Positions 41,700 through 49,927 of a stretch of 64,000 bases of DNA are shown here, piece by piece. Position numbers and translations under genes: made by a program. The DNA comes from CAZASK01 sp964487845 (GTDB lineage Bacteria > Chlamydiota > Chlamydiia > Chlamydiales > FEN-1388). How positions within the stretch are numbered: the first letter of the stretch is position 1; each line of letters starts with the position of its first letter. The stretch is taken from contig CAZASK010000008.1 in the NCBI GenBank assembly GCA_964487845.1, forward strand, positions 1 through 64,000, given 5' to 3'. The notes beneath the pieces were generated by a model that saw only the letters and a program-made list of their open reading frames with translations, searched no databases and had not been told where the DNA came from.

Positions 41700-42722
41700 A
41701 TGTATAAACACATCACTACTCTTATCATCAGTATTGTTCATTGTTTTTCACTTTCTTGCGCTCTCGGCAGTTCACTGAGCGAGCCATCCGTCATCCCTGT
41801 CGCTATCATCGGATCTGGAGTTGCAGGATTGGGCGCTGCAGCTACTTCTGCTAAAAGAGGCTACAAAACTGTAGTCTTTCAAGGACCTATACCACGTGGC
41901 GGTTTAAATTACGACTCCCAATTAAAAGATTGGCTTGGCGCTACTGGTGTCTCTGGGAAAGAGGTGATGGCGACTGTTGAATCTCAAGCACTTCAGCAGG
42001 GGGCAGAACTTGTGCCTACTACGATCACGCATGTTGATTTCTCGACCTGGCCCTTCTCTTTGACGACGGCAGAAGGAACCACCCTGCACGCCTATTCTGT
42101 TGTTATAGCAACAGGGACCTCTGCCAAAAAACTTACTGTTCCTGGTGCTGACACCTATCTGTGGCGAGGAGTCTACATGGATATCAGCAAAAAAGACACC
42201 CACTTTGCACAGAAGAAGACGGTAGTGGTTGGCAGCGGCCATGACGCTGTAAAAAAAGCTCTCAAGCTCGCCTCCATGGGCGCACACTCTGTCACCATCC
42301 TCGTGCGTGGAAGTAGCATGAAAGTAGATAAAGACGACATGCAAGAGCTTTCTCAAGAGCCCTCGATACGCATCCAGTACCACTCAGAAATCACCTCTGT
42401 GTATGGCAATGAATCCTCCCTTGAGGGAGCTATCGTTTCTGTCAATGGCACTGAGGAAAATCTTGAGTGTGAAGCAATCGTTGTTGCGATAGGAACCTTT
42501 CCGACGACTGATCTTTTTGTCTCACAACTCGACTTAGGACCCTCTGGCGAGATTTTGGTAAAACCCATGTCTCAGATCACCTCTGTTCCTGGCGTGACTG
42601 CGGCCGGAACCTGCGTAGACCCGCGTTATAGAAAGGGATTTATTTCTGCATCTGACGGGATGAAGGCAGGCTACGATGCCACCGACTTTCTCAGAGACAA
42701 GGGAATTCCTGCTACCCATTAA
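41700..42722 (+). CDS. Thioredoxin-reductase-like flavoprotein with signal peptide and no CxxC
   Basis: 340 residues. A signal peptide (residues 1 to about 25) is followed by the FAD site (VAIIGSGVAGLGAAATSAKR) and the NADPH site (KTVVVGSGHDAVKKALKLAS), with a C-terminal AGTCVDP and GFISASDGMKAGYDATDFL. The redox-active CxxC expected before the NADPH site is absent; the segment reads GVYMDISKKDTHFAQ. It is therefore not a thioredoxin reductase in the normal sense. An extracytoplasmic flavoprotein without dithiol is odd, because NADPH is not expected there; ferredoxin-NADP reductase-type members also lack CxxC. Its last 270 bp are duplicated at 44350-44641. Confidence 0.85.
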   Translation: MYKHITTLIISIVHCFSLSCALGSSLSEPSVIPVAIIGSGVAGLGAAATSAKRGYKTVVFQGPIPRGGLNYDSQLKDWLGATGVSGKEVMATVESQALQQGAELVPTTITHVDFSTWPFSLTTAEGTTLHAYSVVIATGTSAKKLTVPGADTYLWRGVYMDISKKDTHFAQKKTVVVGSGHDAVKKALKLASMGAHSVTILVRGSSMKVDKDDMQELSQEPSIRIQYHSEITSVYGNESSLEGAIVSVNGTEENLECEAIVVAIGTFPTTDLFVSQLDLGPSGEILVKPMSQITSVPGVTAAGTCVDPRYRKGFISASDGMKAGYDATDFLRDKGIPATH

Positions 42723-42738
42723 GGAAGCAAGCGGATAT
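42447..42738 (+). repeat. 292-bp direct repeat, copy 1 (3' end of the reductase-like gene)
   Basis: Homologous to 44350-44641 with a few percent substitutions and no obvious indels. It begins around GGCACTGAGG and ends 16 nt after the stop codon. Together the copies bracket the AbiE-type pair. Confidence 0.9.
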
Positions 42739-42745
42739 GTAACAG

Positions 42746-42776
42746 AAAAACCCAATTGTGATTAATGGGTTTTTTT
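42746..42776 (+). terminator. Intrinsic terminator after the reductase-like gene
   Basis: AAAAACCCA / TGGGTTTTT stem (9 bp) with a T7 run, just beyond the first repeat copy. It is missing after the second copy, so it arrived with the inserted segment. Confidence 0.8.
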
Positions 42777-42790
42777 GTTACATCTTTGGT

Positions 42791-43387
42791 ATGATAAGAT
42801 CGAAGTATTCAAAGGCTTTTCAATCTCTTTCCAAGAGAGAAGTTTTTTCTTCCGCAGATGGAAGAGAAGCGGGAATTCCCCCACGTATGTTGGCTTATTT
42901 CTGTGAAAAAGGTCAGATTGAGAAAATCAGTCGCGGAATGTATAAGATCAAAAATCTTGATTTCTCATCAGCATTCGAGTGGGAAGACTTGGCTGTAACT
43001 GCTTTGAGCATCCCGAATGGCGTTATTTGCCTCATTTCAGCTCTATGCTATTATGGCCTGACAGATGAAATCATGCGAGAATTTTGGATTGCTATCCCCC
43101 ATGCCACTACCTCTCCTTCCAGAGAAAATGCTCGCATTATTCGAATGCGCAATATTTCCTTCGGTCAAACAACCGTCAAAATCGGCAACCGGAAGATTAA
43201 AATTTTCGACCGGGAACGAACTATTGTTGATGCATTCCGTTATCTAGACAAGGAAACCGCTTTAAAATCTCTGCAAACCTATTTGAAAGTAAATAAAGAA
43301 AAGAAACCTGACATCGACAAGCTTCTCATGTATGCAAAGACGCTTAAAGTTGACTTAACCCAATATATCTCGGCATTTATATTATGA
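42791..43387 (+). CDS. AbiEi-like antitoxin (type IV toxin-antitoxin)
   Basis: About 198 residues. N-terminal winged helix (FSSADGREAGIPPRMLAYFC, KGQIEKISRGMYKI), then the AbiEi core (LISALCYYGLTDEIM, VKIGNRKIKIFDRERTIVDA). Antitoxins of this family repress their operon and neutralise the AbiEii nucleotidyltransferase. I use the ATG at 42791 (MIRSKYSKAFQ). It overlaps the toxin gene by 4 nt (ATGA). Confidence 0.85.
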   Translation: MIRSKYSKAFQSLSKREVFSSADGREAGIPPRMLAYFCEKGQIEKISRGMYKIKNLDFSSAFEWEDLAVTALSIPNGVICLISALCYYGLTDEIMREFWIAIPHATTSPSRENARIIRMRNISFGQTTVKIGNRKIKIFDRERTIVDAFRYLDKETALKSLQTYLKVNKEKKPDIDKLLMYAKTLKVDLTQYISAFIL

Positions 43388-44241
43388 AGTCTGCAATTGA
43401 ACAATCAACCAAAGAGAAAATCAAAGCCCTCGCTAAAGAAAGAGAGTCTACTTTCGCTGAGTTGTGGAGAAATCTTATCCTGGAGAGATTTCTCACACGC
43501 CTAGCAAAGTCTTCCTACAAAGAAAAATTTATTCTGAAGGGAGGCACACTCCTTGCGAAATATATTCATTTAGGCCGAGAAACACAGGATCTGGATTTTT
43601 TTATTCAAAAGCTATCGAATACCGAACAATCTTTGAGAATTGTTTTGCAAGCGATTTGCGATGTCGATGCTCATGACAGCTTTTCTTTCGAAGTGGCTAA
43701 AATCAAAATTCTCGATCATTCGCAGCTCGCATACACAGGCGCTGAGATCACATTGCAGGCTTTATTCGGCGCTGCCAAGACAGTCATACGCATGGATTTA
43801 GGATTCGGGGACCGCGTTGAACCGATTGAACATTCGATAGATTTGACCGCAACATCAAAAGGTCCTCTCTTTGAAAGCAGGATTTCTCTGCATTGTTATC
43901 CGAAGGAATTCATTTTCGCAGAGAAACTGGAAACCATTGTTTTCCGCGGAGGAGGCAATACCAGAATGAAAGACTTCCACGATCTGTACTCTCTGGTCTG
44001 CCTAGATGTTTTAGACAGCTCTCTAGCAAAAAGAGCCGTCGAACTTGTTTTCCATCACAGGAAGACTCCTCTCAAGAAACTGCCAGCCTCATTTGGGAAA
44101 GAGGCTTTTGAAACGATGGGAAAGAACTGGAGCGCATACCTCAAAAAAATCAAAACGAAGAAAGGCACGCTCAAGCTTCCTGAATCCATAGAGGAACTTG
44201 TCTCAACATTAAATCAATGGCTTGCAGATAATATAATTTAG
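43384..44241 (+). CDS. AbiEii-like nucleotidyltransferase toxin
   Basis: 285 residues. The nucleotidyltransferase core is LKGGTLLAKYIHLGRETQDLDF (split here as LKGGTLLAKY and RETQDLDFFI), followed by the second conserved block YPKEFIFAEKLETIVFRGG and NTRMKDFHDLYSL. AbiEii toxins modify cellular RNA or nucleotides and give abortive infection or reversible growth arrest. Key residues look intact. Coupled to AbiEi. The pair is an insertion between two copies of the reductase-like gene's 3' end. Confidence 0.88.
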   Translation: MKSAIEQSTKEKIKALAKERESTFAELWRNLILERFLTRLAKSSYKEKFILKGGTLLAKYIHLGRETQDLDFFIQKLSNTEQSLRIVLQAICDVDAHDSFSFEVAKIKILDHSQLAYTGAEITLQALFGAAKTVIRMDLGFGDRVEPIEHSIDLTATSKGPLFESRISLHCYPKEFIFAEKLETIVFRGGGNTRMKDFHDLYSLVCLDVLDSSLAKRAVELVFHHRKTPLKKLPASFGKEAFETMGKNWSAYLKKIKTKKGTLKLPESIEELVSTLNQWLADNII

Positions 44242-44349
44242 ATAAATCGAAAATAAAATATTTAAAAATCGGCTTGCACAAAATATGTATTGACGAAGCT
44301 GTGTTTCAAAATCCGAAGAAAATTCTATGCCGCCTACATTTCTAGACCT

Positions 44350-44641
44350 GGAACTGAGGAGAATCTTAAGTGTGAAGCAATCGTTGTTGCGATAGGAACT
44401 TTTCCAACGACTGACCTTTTTGTCTCGCAACTCGACTTAGGTCCATCTGGCGAGATTTTGGTACAGCCTATGTCTCAGATCACCTCTGTTCCTGGTGTGA
44501 CTGCTGCTGGAACCTGCGTAGACCCGCGTTATAGAAAGGGTTTTATTTCGGCATCTGACGGCATGAAGGCAGGCTACGATGCCACCGACTTTCTCAGAGA
44601 AAAGGGAATTCCTGCTACCCATTAAGGAAGCAAGCAGATAT
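44350..44641 (+). pseudogene. Duplicated 3' fragment of the reductase-like gene (repeat copy 2)
   Basis: Encodes the last 90 or so residues of the protein at 41700 almost unchanged (AIVVAIGTFPTTDLFVSQL, DGMKAGYDATDFL) with the same stop. The upstream sequence is unrelated and AT-rich, and no proper start exists. It is probably the original chromosomal 3' end displaced by the insertion, since what follows leads straight into rluB. Confidence 0.85.
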
Positions 44642-44667
44642 ACTACTTCTCTATTGTAGGAATATGC

Positions 44668-45429
44668 ATGACGAAGCAACGATTAAGTAAAGTACTTGCC
44701 GCCGCGGGTGTGGCCTCTCGAAGAAAATGTGAAGAGCTCATCTTTGATGGCAAGGTCTCTGTAAATGGTCAGGTGATTACAACTCCGCAGACTATGGTGA
44801 ACCCAGAAAAAGATCGCCTTTCGGTTGACGGAGAGAGCGTCAAGAGCTCGAATAGGCTCGTCTACTATGTCTTAAATAAACCCGTTGGCTACACCTGTAC
44901 CAACGCACCTAATGTCAAAAAAAGAGCGATTGACCTCGTCCCCGGAGGCACACGCCTCTACACAGTAGGTCGCCTTGACAAAGACACAGAGGGACTCATC
45001 ATCATCACAAACGATGGCCACTTTTCGAACGACATCATCCACCCCTCTTCTGGAATAGATAAAGAGTATCTTGCGAAAGTGGACAAAGAGGTGCAGCATG
45101 AGCACCTTGTGGCGATAAGCCACGGCACCATCGTAGAAGGCGCTTTTGTAAAGCCTCTTCATGTGAATAAAGTACGCCGCGCAACGCTCAAGATCACCGT
45201 CGGTGAGGGAAAAAAACGCGAGGTCAGACACCTTCTTGAAAAGGTGGGATTTACCGTACACTCGCTCAAGCGCATTCGCATAGGCCATCTCACCCTAGGC
45301 CGCCTGGCTGTAGGTGCCTACAGAGCACTGAGTGCTCACGAAAGAGAGGCCTTTTATGAGGCGATCGAGCGATCCAACAAAAAGCCAAAAAGAAAGCAGA
45401 AGACAGCGGTCGAAGATCAAGCCTTATAA
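44668..45429 (+). CDS. rluB: RsuA/RluB-family 23S rRNA pseudouridine synthase
   Basis: 253 residues. An N-terminal S4 RNA-binding domain (RLSKVLAAAGVASRRKCEEL, VSVNGQVITTP) and the synthase domain with catalytic Asp in GRLDKDTEGLIIITNDG, then GKKREVRHLLEKVGFTVHSL. It isomerises a uridine in rRNA. The assignment to RluB versus RluE/RsuA rests on length and the S4 domain. TAGGAA precedes the ATG. A Lys-rich tail is present. A pseudouridine synthase near gpmA is also the order in Chlamydia. Confidence 0.85.
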   Translation: MTKQRLSKVLAAAGVASRRKCEELIFDGKVSVNGQVITTPQTMVNPEKDRLSVDGESVKSSNRLVYYVLNKPVGYTCTNAPNVKKRAIDLVPGGTRLYTVGRLDKDTEGLIIITNDGHFSNDIIHPSSGIDKEYLAKVDKEVQHEHLVAISHGTIVEGAFVKPLHVNKVRRATLKITVGEGKKREVRHLLEKVGFTVHSLKRIRIGHLTLGRLAVGAYRALSAHEREAFYEAIERSNKKPKRKQKTAVEDQAL

Positions 45430-45489
45430 AACTCCTACATTGACGAGAAGCTTGCATCATCTGTATCATCTCTGGGACAAGGTAGTACC

Positions 45490-47145
45490 ATGAATAATGA
45501 TGTCTCCTCTTGCCACAATACGCCTACACAAAAACCCCTCAGTTTTGAGCTAGAGCAGGCTATTGCTACGATCGCGCACTTCGGCACAACACAAGATCCC
45601 CACACTCGTGATTTCATCATCGACAGCGGCTCTCTCAAACGCACGAAGACGCCTCCTGCCAAGCTCATGAAAACATTCATCTCCTGCCTCTTCTCCTCTA
45701 AGAAAAGACGCCAAGAGCGCCGGCGCAAGAGGTCGATCCAAAAGCTGCTGTCCGACTCTGTGAACTTGCTGCAGGGGATCTCCCTTCCTCAGCTGAAGAG
45801 AGGAAGCCAAGAAGAGCAGCATCTTGCCGACCGTGTTATTTCGGCAATAACACAATTTAACGACTCTCGCCAGAAGATAGACCCCGAGTCGCTGTCGTAT
45901 AAGGTGAAGGCATTTTTGTATACGATGGCGGGGTGGTCTCTTGACACAAGCGCTGTTGCTTCGCCTATTGCACTCGCTGCCTTCTACCAGGGCCACCGCT
46001 TTTCTTCGCAGATTGCTCACCCGACGTCGCTGAAAGTGTCTGCACTGAACCCTGCCGCCTTTATAGAAGACAGCGCGCTTCATCAAGAAAAAGAGCTTTT
46101 CATCATGAAGGCGGCAACCCTGCTGGTAAAGCAGGGCATCATCCAGCAGCATGAGCTTGCCGAAGTCTTGCCAGTGCTTCGCTCGAAGCAGCCGCAGATG
46201 GAGCTCATCTGCCATGACAATAAAACATTGTCGATACTGTCTCTTTCGTGTAGCCTTTTTCCTGGAGAAGAAGTTGTGCTCACAGGCTCCTTTCAGCGCA
46301 CAGAGAGCAACGCCTTTGTTCGCTCGATCCCGCTTCCTGACAGCTTTCATCTGCATATCGACGCTTTGCAGACGGGCTTTCCTCATGCTCTGCAAGCAAG
46401 CGGCTTTGCCTTGAGCCACAAACTTCTCGACGCACGCCTGCCCCATTCTCCCCCATGCCCCAAGGCGCTGAGCGAGCTTATGCAGGCAAGGCAAAAACTT
46501 GCTCATGCAATGCTGCCAGAAAAGGCGCTGCACGCAAGAGTAAATGCGCACTATCGTCTCAAGCAAAAAATAATTGCCACACATGAAGAAGAGCTTGTAG
46601 CTCTGCTGAAGCAGCTCATGATTGCCTTTACGAAAGAGAGCACGCTCTTTGATTCGATCCCATTTCGAAAGGGATTATTTTGTGAGATTGCACAGTGGAA
46701 TGAACAAGCTAAGACTTGCGCTTTGACACTTCCTCTTGAGTCCTACGAAAAAAAGATGCTTACAAATGAGCAATCTCTTGCTCTCACATCTTCTGCTACT
46801 GGCGGCAGCTACCATGAGAAGGTAACCGCACGCTTTCGTGAGGCGCTGCCACAACTTGCAACCATACTCTTTCAGAAGAAAAAGAAAGATGAAAAAATCA
46901 TTCTAGGCAGGCTTGAGTATTCTCTTCTGCGCTCTTGCTTGCGCCAGCAGATTGCTTTCATCGAAGAGAGCACGCTCGGTCTCGACGATCCTGATCTTGA
47001 CACGAAGCTCTTCGAGCGGATGAAAGAGCTTTTACAATCGGAGATCGCTGAATTTTCGAATGAGCGCTATGACACGCCATTGAACAAGCGTACAGATCTT
47101 CTGTTGACACACTATCTCTCGGCACTTCATTGCGCTCTCGAGTAA
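45490..47145 (+). CDS. Large hypothetical protein (551 aa)
   Basis: Not recognised. It has a basic patch (SSKKRRQERRRKRSIQKLL) around residue 75, no signal peptide and no clear TM segment. The C-terminal 150 residues are helical with coiled-coil potential (RFREALPQLATILFQKKKKD). Ser/His/Gln-rich composition. AAGG precedes the ATG. In Chlamydia an uncharacterised gene follows the pseudouridine synthase; this may be the counterpart by position, though I cannot confirm similarity. GC is slightly higher than neighbours. Confidence 0.7.
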   Translation: MNNDVSSCHNTPTQKPLSFELEQAIATIAHFGTTQDPHTRDFIIDSGSLKRTKTPPAKLMKTFISCLFSSKKRRQERRRKRSIQKLLSDSVNLLQGISLPQLKRGSQEEQHLADRVISAITQFNDSRQKIDPESLSYKVKAFLYTMAGWSLDTSAVASPIALAAFYQGHRFSSQIAHPTSLKVSALNPAAFIEDSALHQEKELFIMKAATLLVKQGIIQQHELAEVLPVLRSKQPQMELICHDNKTLSILSLSCSLFPGEEVVLTGSFQRTESNAFVRSIPLPDSFHLHIDALQTGFPHALQASGFALSHKLLDARLPHSPPCPKALSELMQARQKLAHAMLPEKALHARVNAHYRLKQKIIATHEEELVALLKQLMIAFTKESTLFDSIPFRKGLFCEIAQWNEQAKTCALTLPLESYEKKMLTNEQSLALTSSATGGSYHEKVTARFREALPQLATILFQKKKKDEKIILGRLEYSLLRSCLRQQIAFIEESTLGLDDPDLDTKLFERMKELLQSEIAEFSNERYDTPLNKRTDLLLTHYLSALHCALE

Positions 47146-47150
47146 AGAAG

Positions 47151-47778
47151 CTACTCCTCCTCACCAAATGCCGAGTCCACAAAGTGAAGAAACTCTCTTT
47201 CCTTAGGATTCTGTGTGACCTTGTCGTATTTGTGTGTATCTACCTCTTTTTTCGGCTTGGCACACAACTCTCGAATCTTGCCTTCTGGCAACTGCTCGAG
47301 ATAAGGCTCCATTTTCTCATAAAACACTTTCTTATCGAGAGCGATGTCTGTATCATTTTCCCCTACACCCATGCTCTCTAGCATGCCAAAAATAGAGACA
47401 TCCAGACCCACCATGCGAAATGCAGCTATAAAATCGTTTTTTGATATTTGAAACCGATCTCCCTTCAGCGCTTGTTCCAGCATCCGCTGAGGAATTTTAT
47501 ATCGCTCTCTCTGTTGAGCTTGCTGTTGAACGATTGTATCTATCAATTTTTTTACAGGAAGCTGCCCCCCCCTGTTTTGGCTGATGTTCCTGAAGAGATT
47601 TCTTGGAAACGCAATAATAAAGACCACCTGTCTTTATCAAGCGCCCTGTCAATGCCGCTGATACGAAATGAGCAATTTTGCTTATCCCACTGAACGAACG
47701 TACCGCATCTACCCGTACACCTGCTTGCTTCAGAAAGTCTAGCTTGTTTGGTTGCTCATCCGATTTTCCAACATTCAT
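47151..47778 (-). pseudogene. Paralogue of the 47901 gene, out of frame at a poly-G tract
   Basis: The N-terminal half (from ATG 47778, MNVGKSDEQPNK...) and the C-terminal half (to 47151) are in different frames and meet at a run of eight G on the coding strand (47565-47572). With seven G the frames fuse to a protein of about 208 residues. Both halves match the neighbouring protein: ISKIAHFVSAALTGRL and YYCVSKKSLQEH parallel IGKIANMWLSRLQGH and YYAVSKKEIQQY; KGDRFQISKNDFIAAFRMVG parallels KGEQFQMSTSDFKKLFNIIG. The pattern suggests slipped-strand phase variation, currently OFF. Function unknown; probably lineage-specific effectors. Confidence 0.75.
47565..47572 (-). repeat. Poly-G tract (G8) within coding sequence
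   Basis: Eight consecutive C on the plus strand. Homopolymeric G tracts of this length are known switches in chlamydial pmp genes. One base fewer would restore the reading frame of the surrounding gene. Confidence 0.85.
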
Positions 47779-47900
47779 TGGAGCATTACGTCCTTCATTT
47801 GCTTTGTATCTGCTTTATTCCTTGAGATTGCATGATTTGCTTTGCTGTTTTTTCATCCTTGACAATAGACATCAAGCCTTCAATGTCTTTTCTAGCAATT

Positions 47901-48977
47901 TTAAATATTATCCAATTTGGGTAACTGATTTCCGTTTTTCAAACTTTTTGTAACCTTTTTATCTGTAGATGGAGATAACTGATTCTGCTTCTCTATGCTC
48001 TTCTTATATCCCTCCAATCGCTCATCGCTTGTTAATGGTTTGGAGAATGCATTGCGATCTGATTGTTTCATCTCGATTAGTTCATCAAAAGCCGAAGAAG
48101 TAGTCTCTGGCAATGAATTCGAGGTGTTTTGTGGGGGGTTACCAAGTGCTTTCTTTTCTTGCTCTACTCTTTCACGGCTCAGATGTTTTCCTGGAAATGA
48201 CTCACTGGGATTCTTCATAACAGGCGTATCTACAGGTTTTGTGCACAGATAACGCGCAGTAGGCAGAGATATTTGCTCAACATATGGCTCCATAGCCATA
48301 TAAAACTCATCTTTTGCAGTATCAATAGGCCCTTCTTCTCCCTCTAGTACCCCCATATAGCCCATCGCACTCTGCGCTTGCTTAGGAGATAAGCCAATAA
48401 TGTTAAATAATTTTTTAAAATCAGACGTTGACATTTGGAATTGCTCCCCTTTGATCCCTGATTTTAATAAATCTACTGCAGTGCGATCTTTCATCTCTTC
48501 TTGCTTTTTTAGAACAGACTGCACTACTTCCACGTTTTTCTTCTCCATAGCCTCGAGCTCTTTCTGATCTTTCGAGTTCCTTGCTTTGTACAACTCACGG
48601 ACTAGGCTGATGCCCTCTTTTACATGAGGAGGAAAGGATTTCTTCACTACATTTTCTAATTTTTCATCGCTAGCTTTCAAGGAAGCGTTTTCAGGAAGAA
48701 TTGGCTTTCGACCTTCCTGCACAGCTTTGTTGACGACACTACGAGGCAGTATAAACGAGAGATTGTGGTTGATCTTATATTGTTGTATCTCCTTTTTAGA
48801 TACGGCATAATATTTACCGCCTTCTTTGAAACACACATGTCCTTGCAGTCTCGACAACCACATATTTGCAATTTTTCCAATTGTGGTTTTTCCTGTAATC
48901 TCTGTCACCTTTAACCCTGCCTGGCTCAAAGCGTTTACCTTTGAAAATGAATCCCCTGAACCACCAATGGCTGTCAT
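47901..48977 (-). CDS. Hypothetical protein, paralogue of 47151-47778
   Basis: About 358 residues. The N-terminal domain (VNALSQAGLKVTEITGKTTI, KYYAVSKKEIQQY) and a middle domain (QFQMSTSDFKKLFNIIGLSP, then FYMAMEPYVEQISLPTARYL) are shared with the next gene. Between them lies a Lys/Glu-rich coiled-coil-like linker absent from the smaller paralogue. The C-terminus is low complexity. ATG 48977 has an ideal GGAGG. The stop at 47901 may be premature: shifting by one base continues for 35 more sensible codons (KIARKDIEGLMSIVKDEK...) to a TGA at 47795, 16 nt before the next gene. No TM segment. Unknown function. Confidence 0.75.
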   Translation of the reverse strand: MTAIGGSGDSFSKVNALSQAGLKVTEITGKTTIGKIANMWLSRLQGHVCFKEGGKYYAVSKKEIQQYKINHNLSFILPRSVVNKAVQEGRKPILPENASLKASDEKLENVVKKSFPPHVKEGISLVRELYKARNSKDQKELEAMEKKNVEVVQSVLKKQEEMKDRTAVDLLKSGIKGEQFQMSTSDFKKLFNIIGLSPKQAQSAMGYMGVLEGEEGPIDTAKDEFYMAMEPYVEQISLPTARYLCTKPVDTPVMKNPSESFPGKHLSRERVEQEKKALGNPPQNTSNSLPETTSSAFDELIEMKQSDRNAFSKPLTSDERLEGYKKSIEKQNQLSPSTDKKVTKSLKNGNQLPKLDNI

Positions 48978-49135
48978 ATATCCTCCAATCAGATCACGTT
49001 CTCTATCTGGCACTCAGCGTGCGACTCAATTCAAGACAACTAATCACACGCTATTCATTGTTTCAACGACACATCCCTATCTAAGAACTAGCATATTATA
49101 ATTTATTTTACAACACATGAATGGCCGTCCCATTC

Positions 49136-49927
49136 TCATCGCCGTACTGGGTGAGTAGGCAAGCGTGCAGCCAGAAGCTGCTGAGTATAGGGATGCTTCG
49201 GCGCCTGCAACACCTCTTCGACAAGGCCTTCTTCCACGATCTGGCCCTCTTTCATCACGATGACCGCGTCTGCGATATGCTCGACAACACCGAGGTCGTG
49301 GCTGATAAAAAGATAGGTCATCGCAAGCTCCTTCTGTAGCTGCATCAGGAGATTGAGGATCTGCGCCTGGATCGAGACATCGAGCGCTGAGACGCTCTCG
49401 TCGAGGACAAGAAGCTCTGGCTCTACGCTGATAGCTCGTGCGATGGCAACGCGCTGCTGCTGCCCAAGAGATAGCTCATGAGGATACCGCGACGCCATCT
49501 CCGCATGCAGCCCTACTTTATCCAAAAGCTCCTCGACACACCTTTCTTGTGCATGCTGAGGACAGATCTGATGAAACTCAAGAGGCTCTTTTAAAATATC
49601 GCTCACCGTCTTTCGTGGGTGCAGTGATGAAGCTGGATTTTGAAATACCATCTGCATGCGCCGGCGCATCGTCTTCATAGAGGGAAAAGCAAGCTTCGTG
49701 ATATCGCAGCCATCAAAAAGAATCGTCCCCGCAGTAGGCTCTATCAAACGCAGTAGAGTGCGAGCAAGGGTGCTCTTGCCAGAGCCAGATTCGCCGACAA
49801 CGCCCATCACCTGCCCTGCTGAAAGAGAAAAGGAGACGTCAGTAACAGCACGAACACAGCCTGTCGTCTTTCTTAAAAAGCCGCTCTGAATGGCAAAGTG
49901 TTTACTGAGATGCCGCACCTCAATCAT
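49136..49927 (-). CDS. dppF: Dipeptide/oligopeptide ABC transporter ATPase (DppF/OppF-type)
   Basis: 263 residues. Walker A GVVGESGSGKSTLARTLL, Q-loop MQMVFQNPASSLHPRKT, signature LSLGQQQRVAIARAI, Walker B LLVLDESVSALD, then the His-switch FISHDLGVVEHIAD. It powers peptide import with DppD. The ATG overlaps the dppD stop by 8 nt. No permease or binding protein is adjacent on this strand; those at 53.8-58.8 kb are possible partners. Order dppF-dppD beside DUF47-pit matches Chlamydia. Confidence 0.92.
   Translation of the reverse strand: MIEVRHLSKHFAIQSGFLRKTTGCVRAVTDVSFSLSAGQVMGVVGESGSGKSTLARTLLRLIEPTAGTILFDGCDITKLAFPSMKTMRRRMQMVFQNPASSLHPRKTVSDILKEPLEFHQICPQHAQERCVEELLDKVGLHAEMASRYPHELSLGQQQRVAIARAISVEPELLVLDESVSALDVSIQAQILNLLMQLQKELAMTYLFISHDLGVVEHIADAVIVMKEGQIVEEGLVEEVLQAPKHPYTQQLLAARLPTHPVRR

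Noticed and set aside
44290..44625. 111-codon frame as a separate small flavoprotein
   Set aside because: It is the duplicated tail of the reductase-like gene with an unrelated, non-family 5' part and a TTG start lacking a ribosome-binding site; listed as a pseudogene fragment.
45550..46584. 344-codon open frame on the minus strand
   Set aside because: Fully antisense to the 551-aa plus-strand gene, rich in Arg/Cys/Gln with no domain and no ribosome-binding site; the plus-strand gene has better composition and fits synteny.
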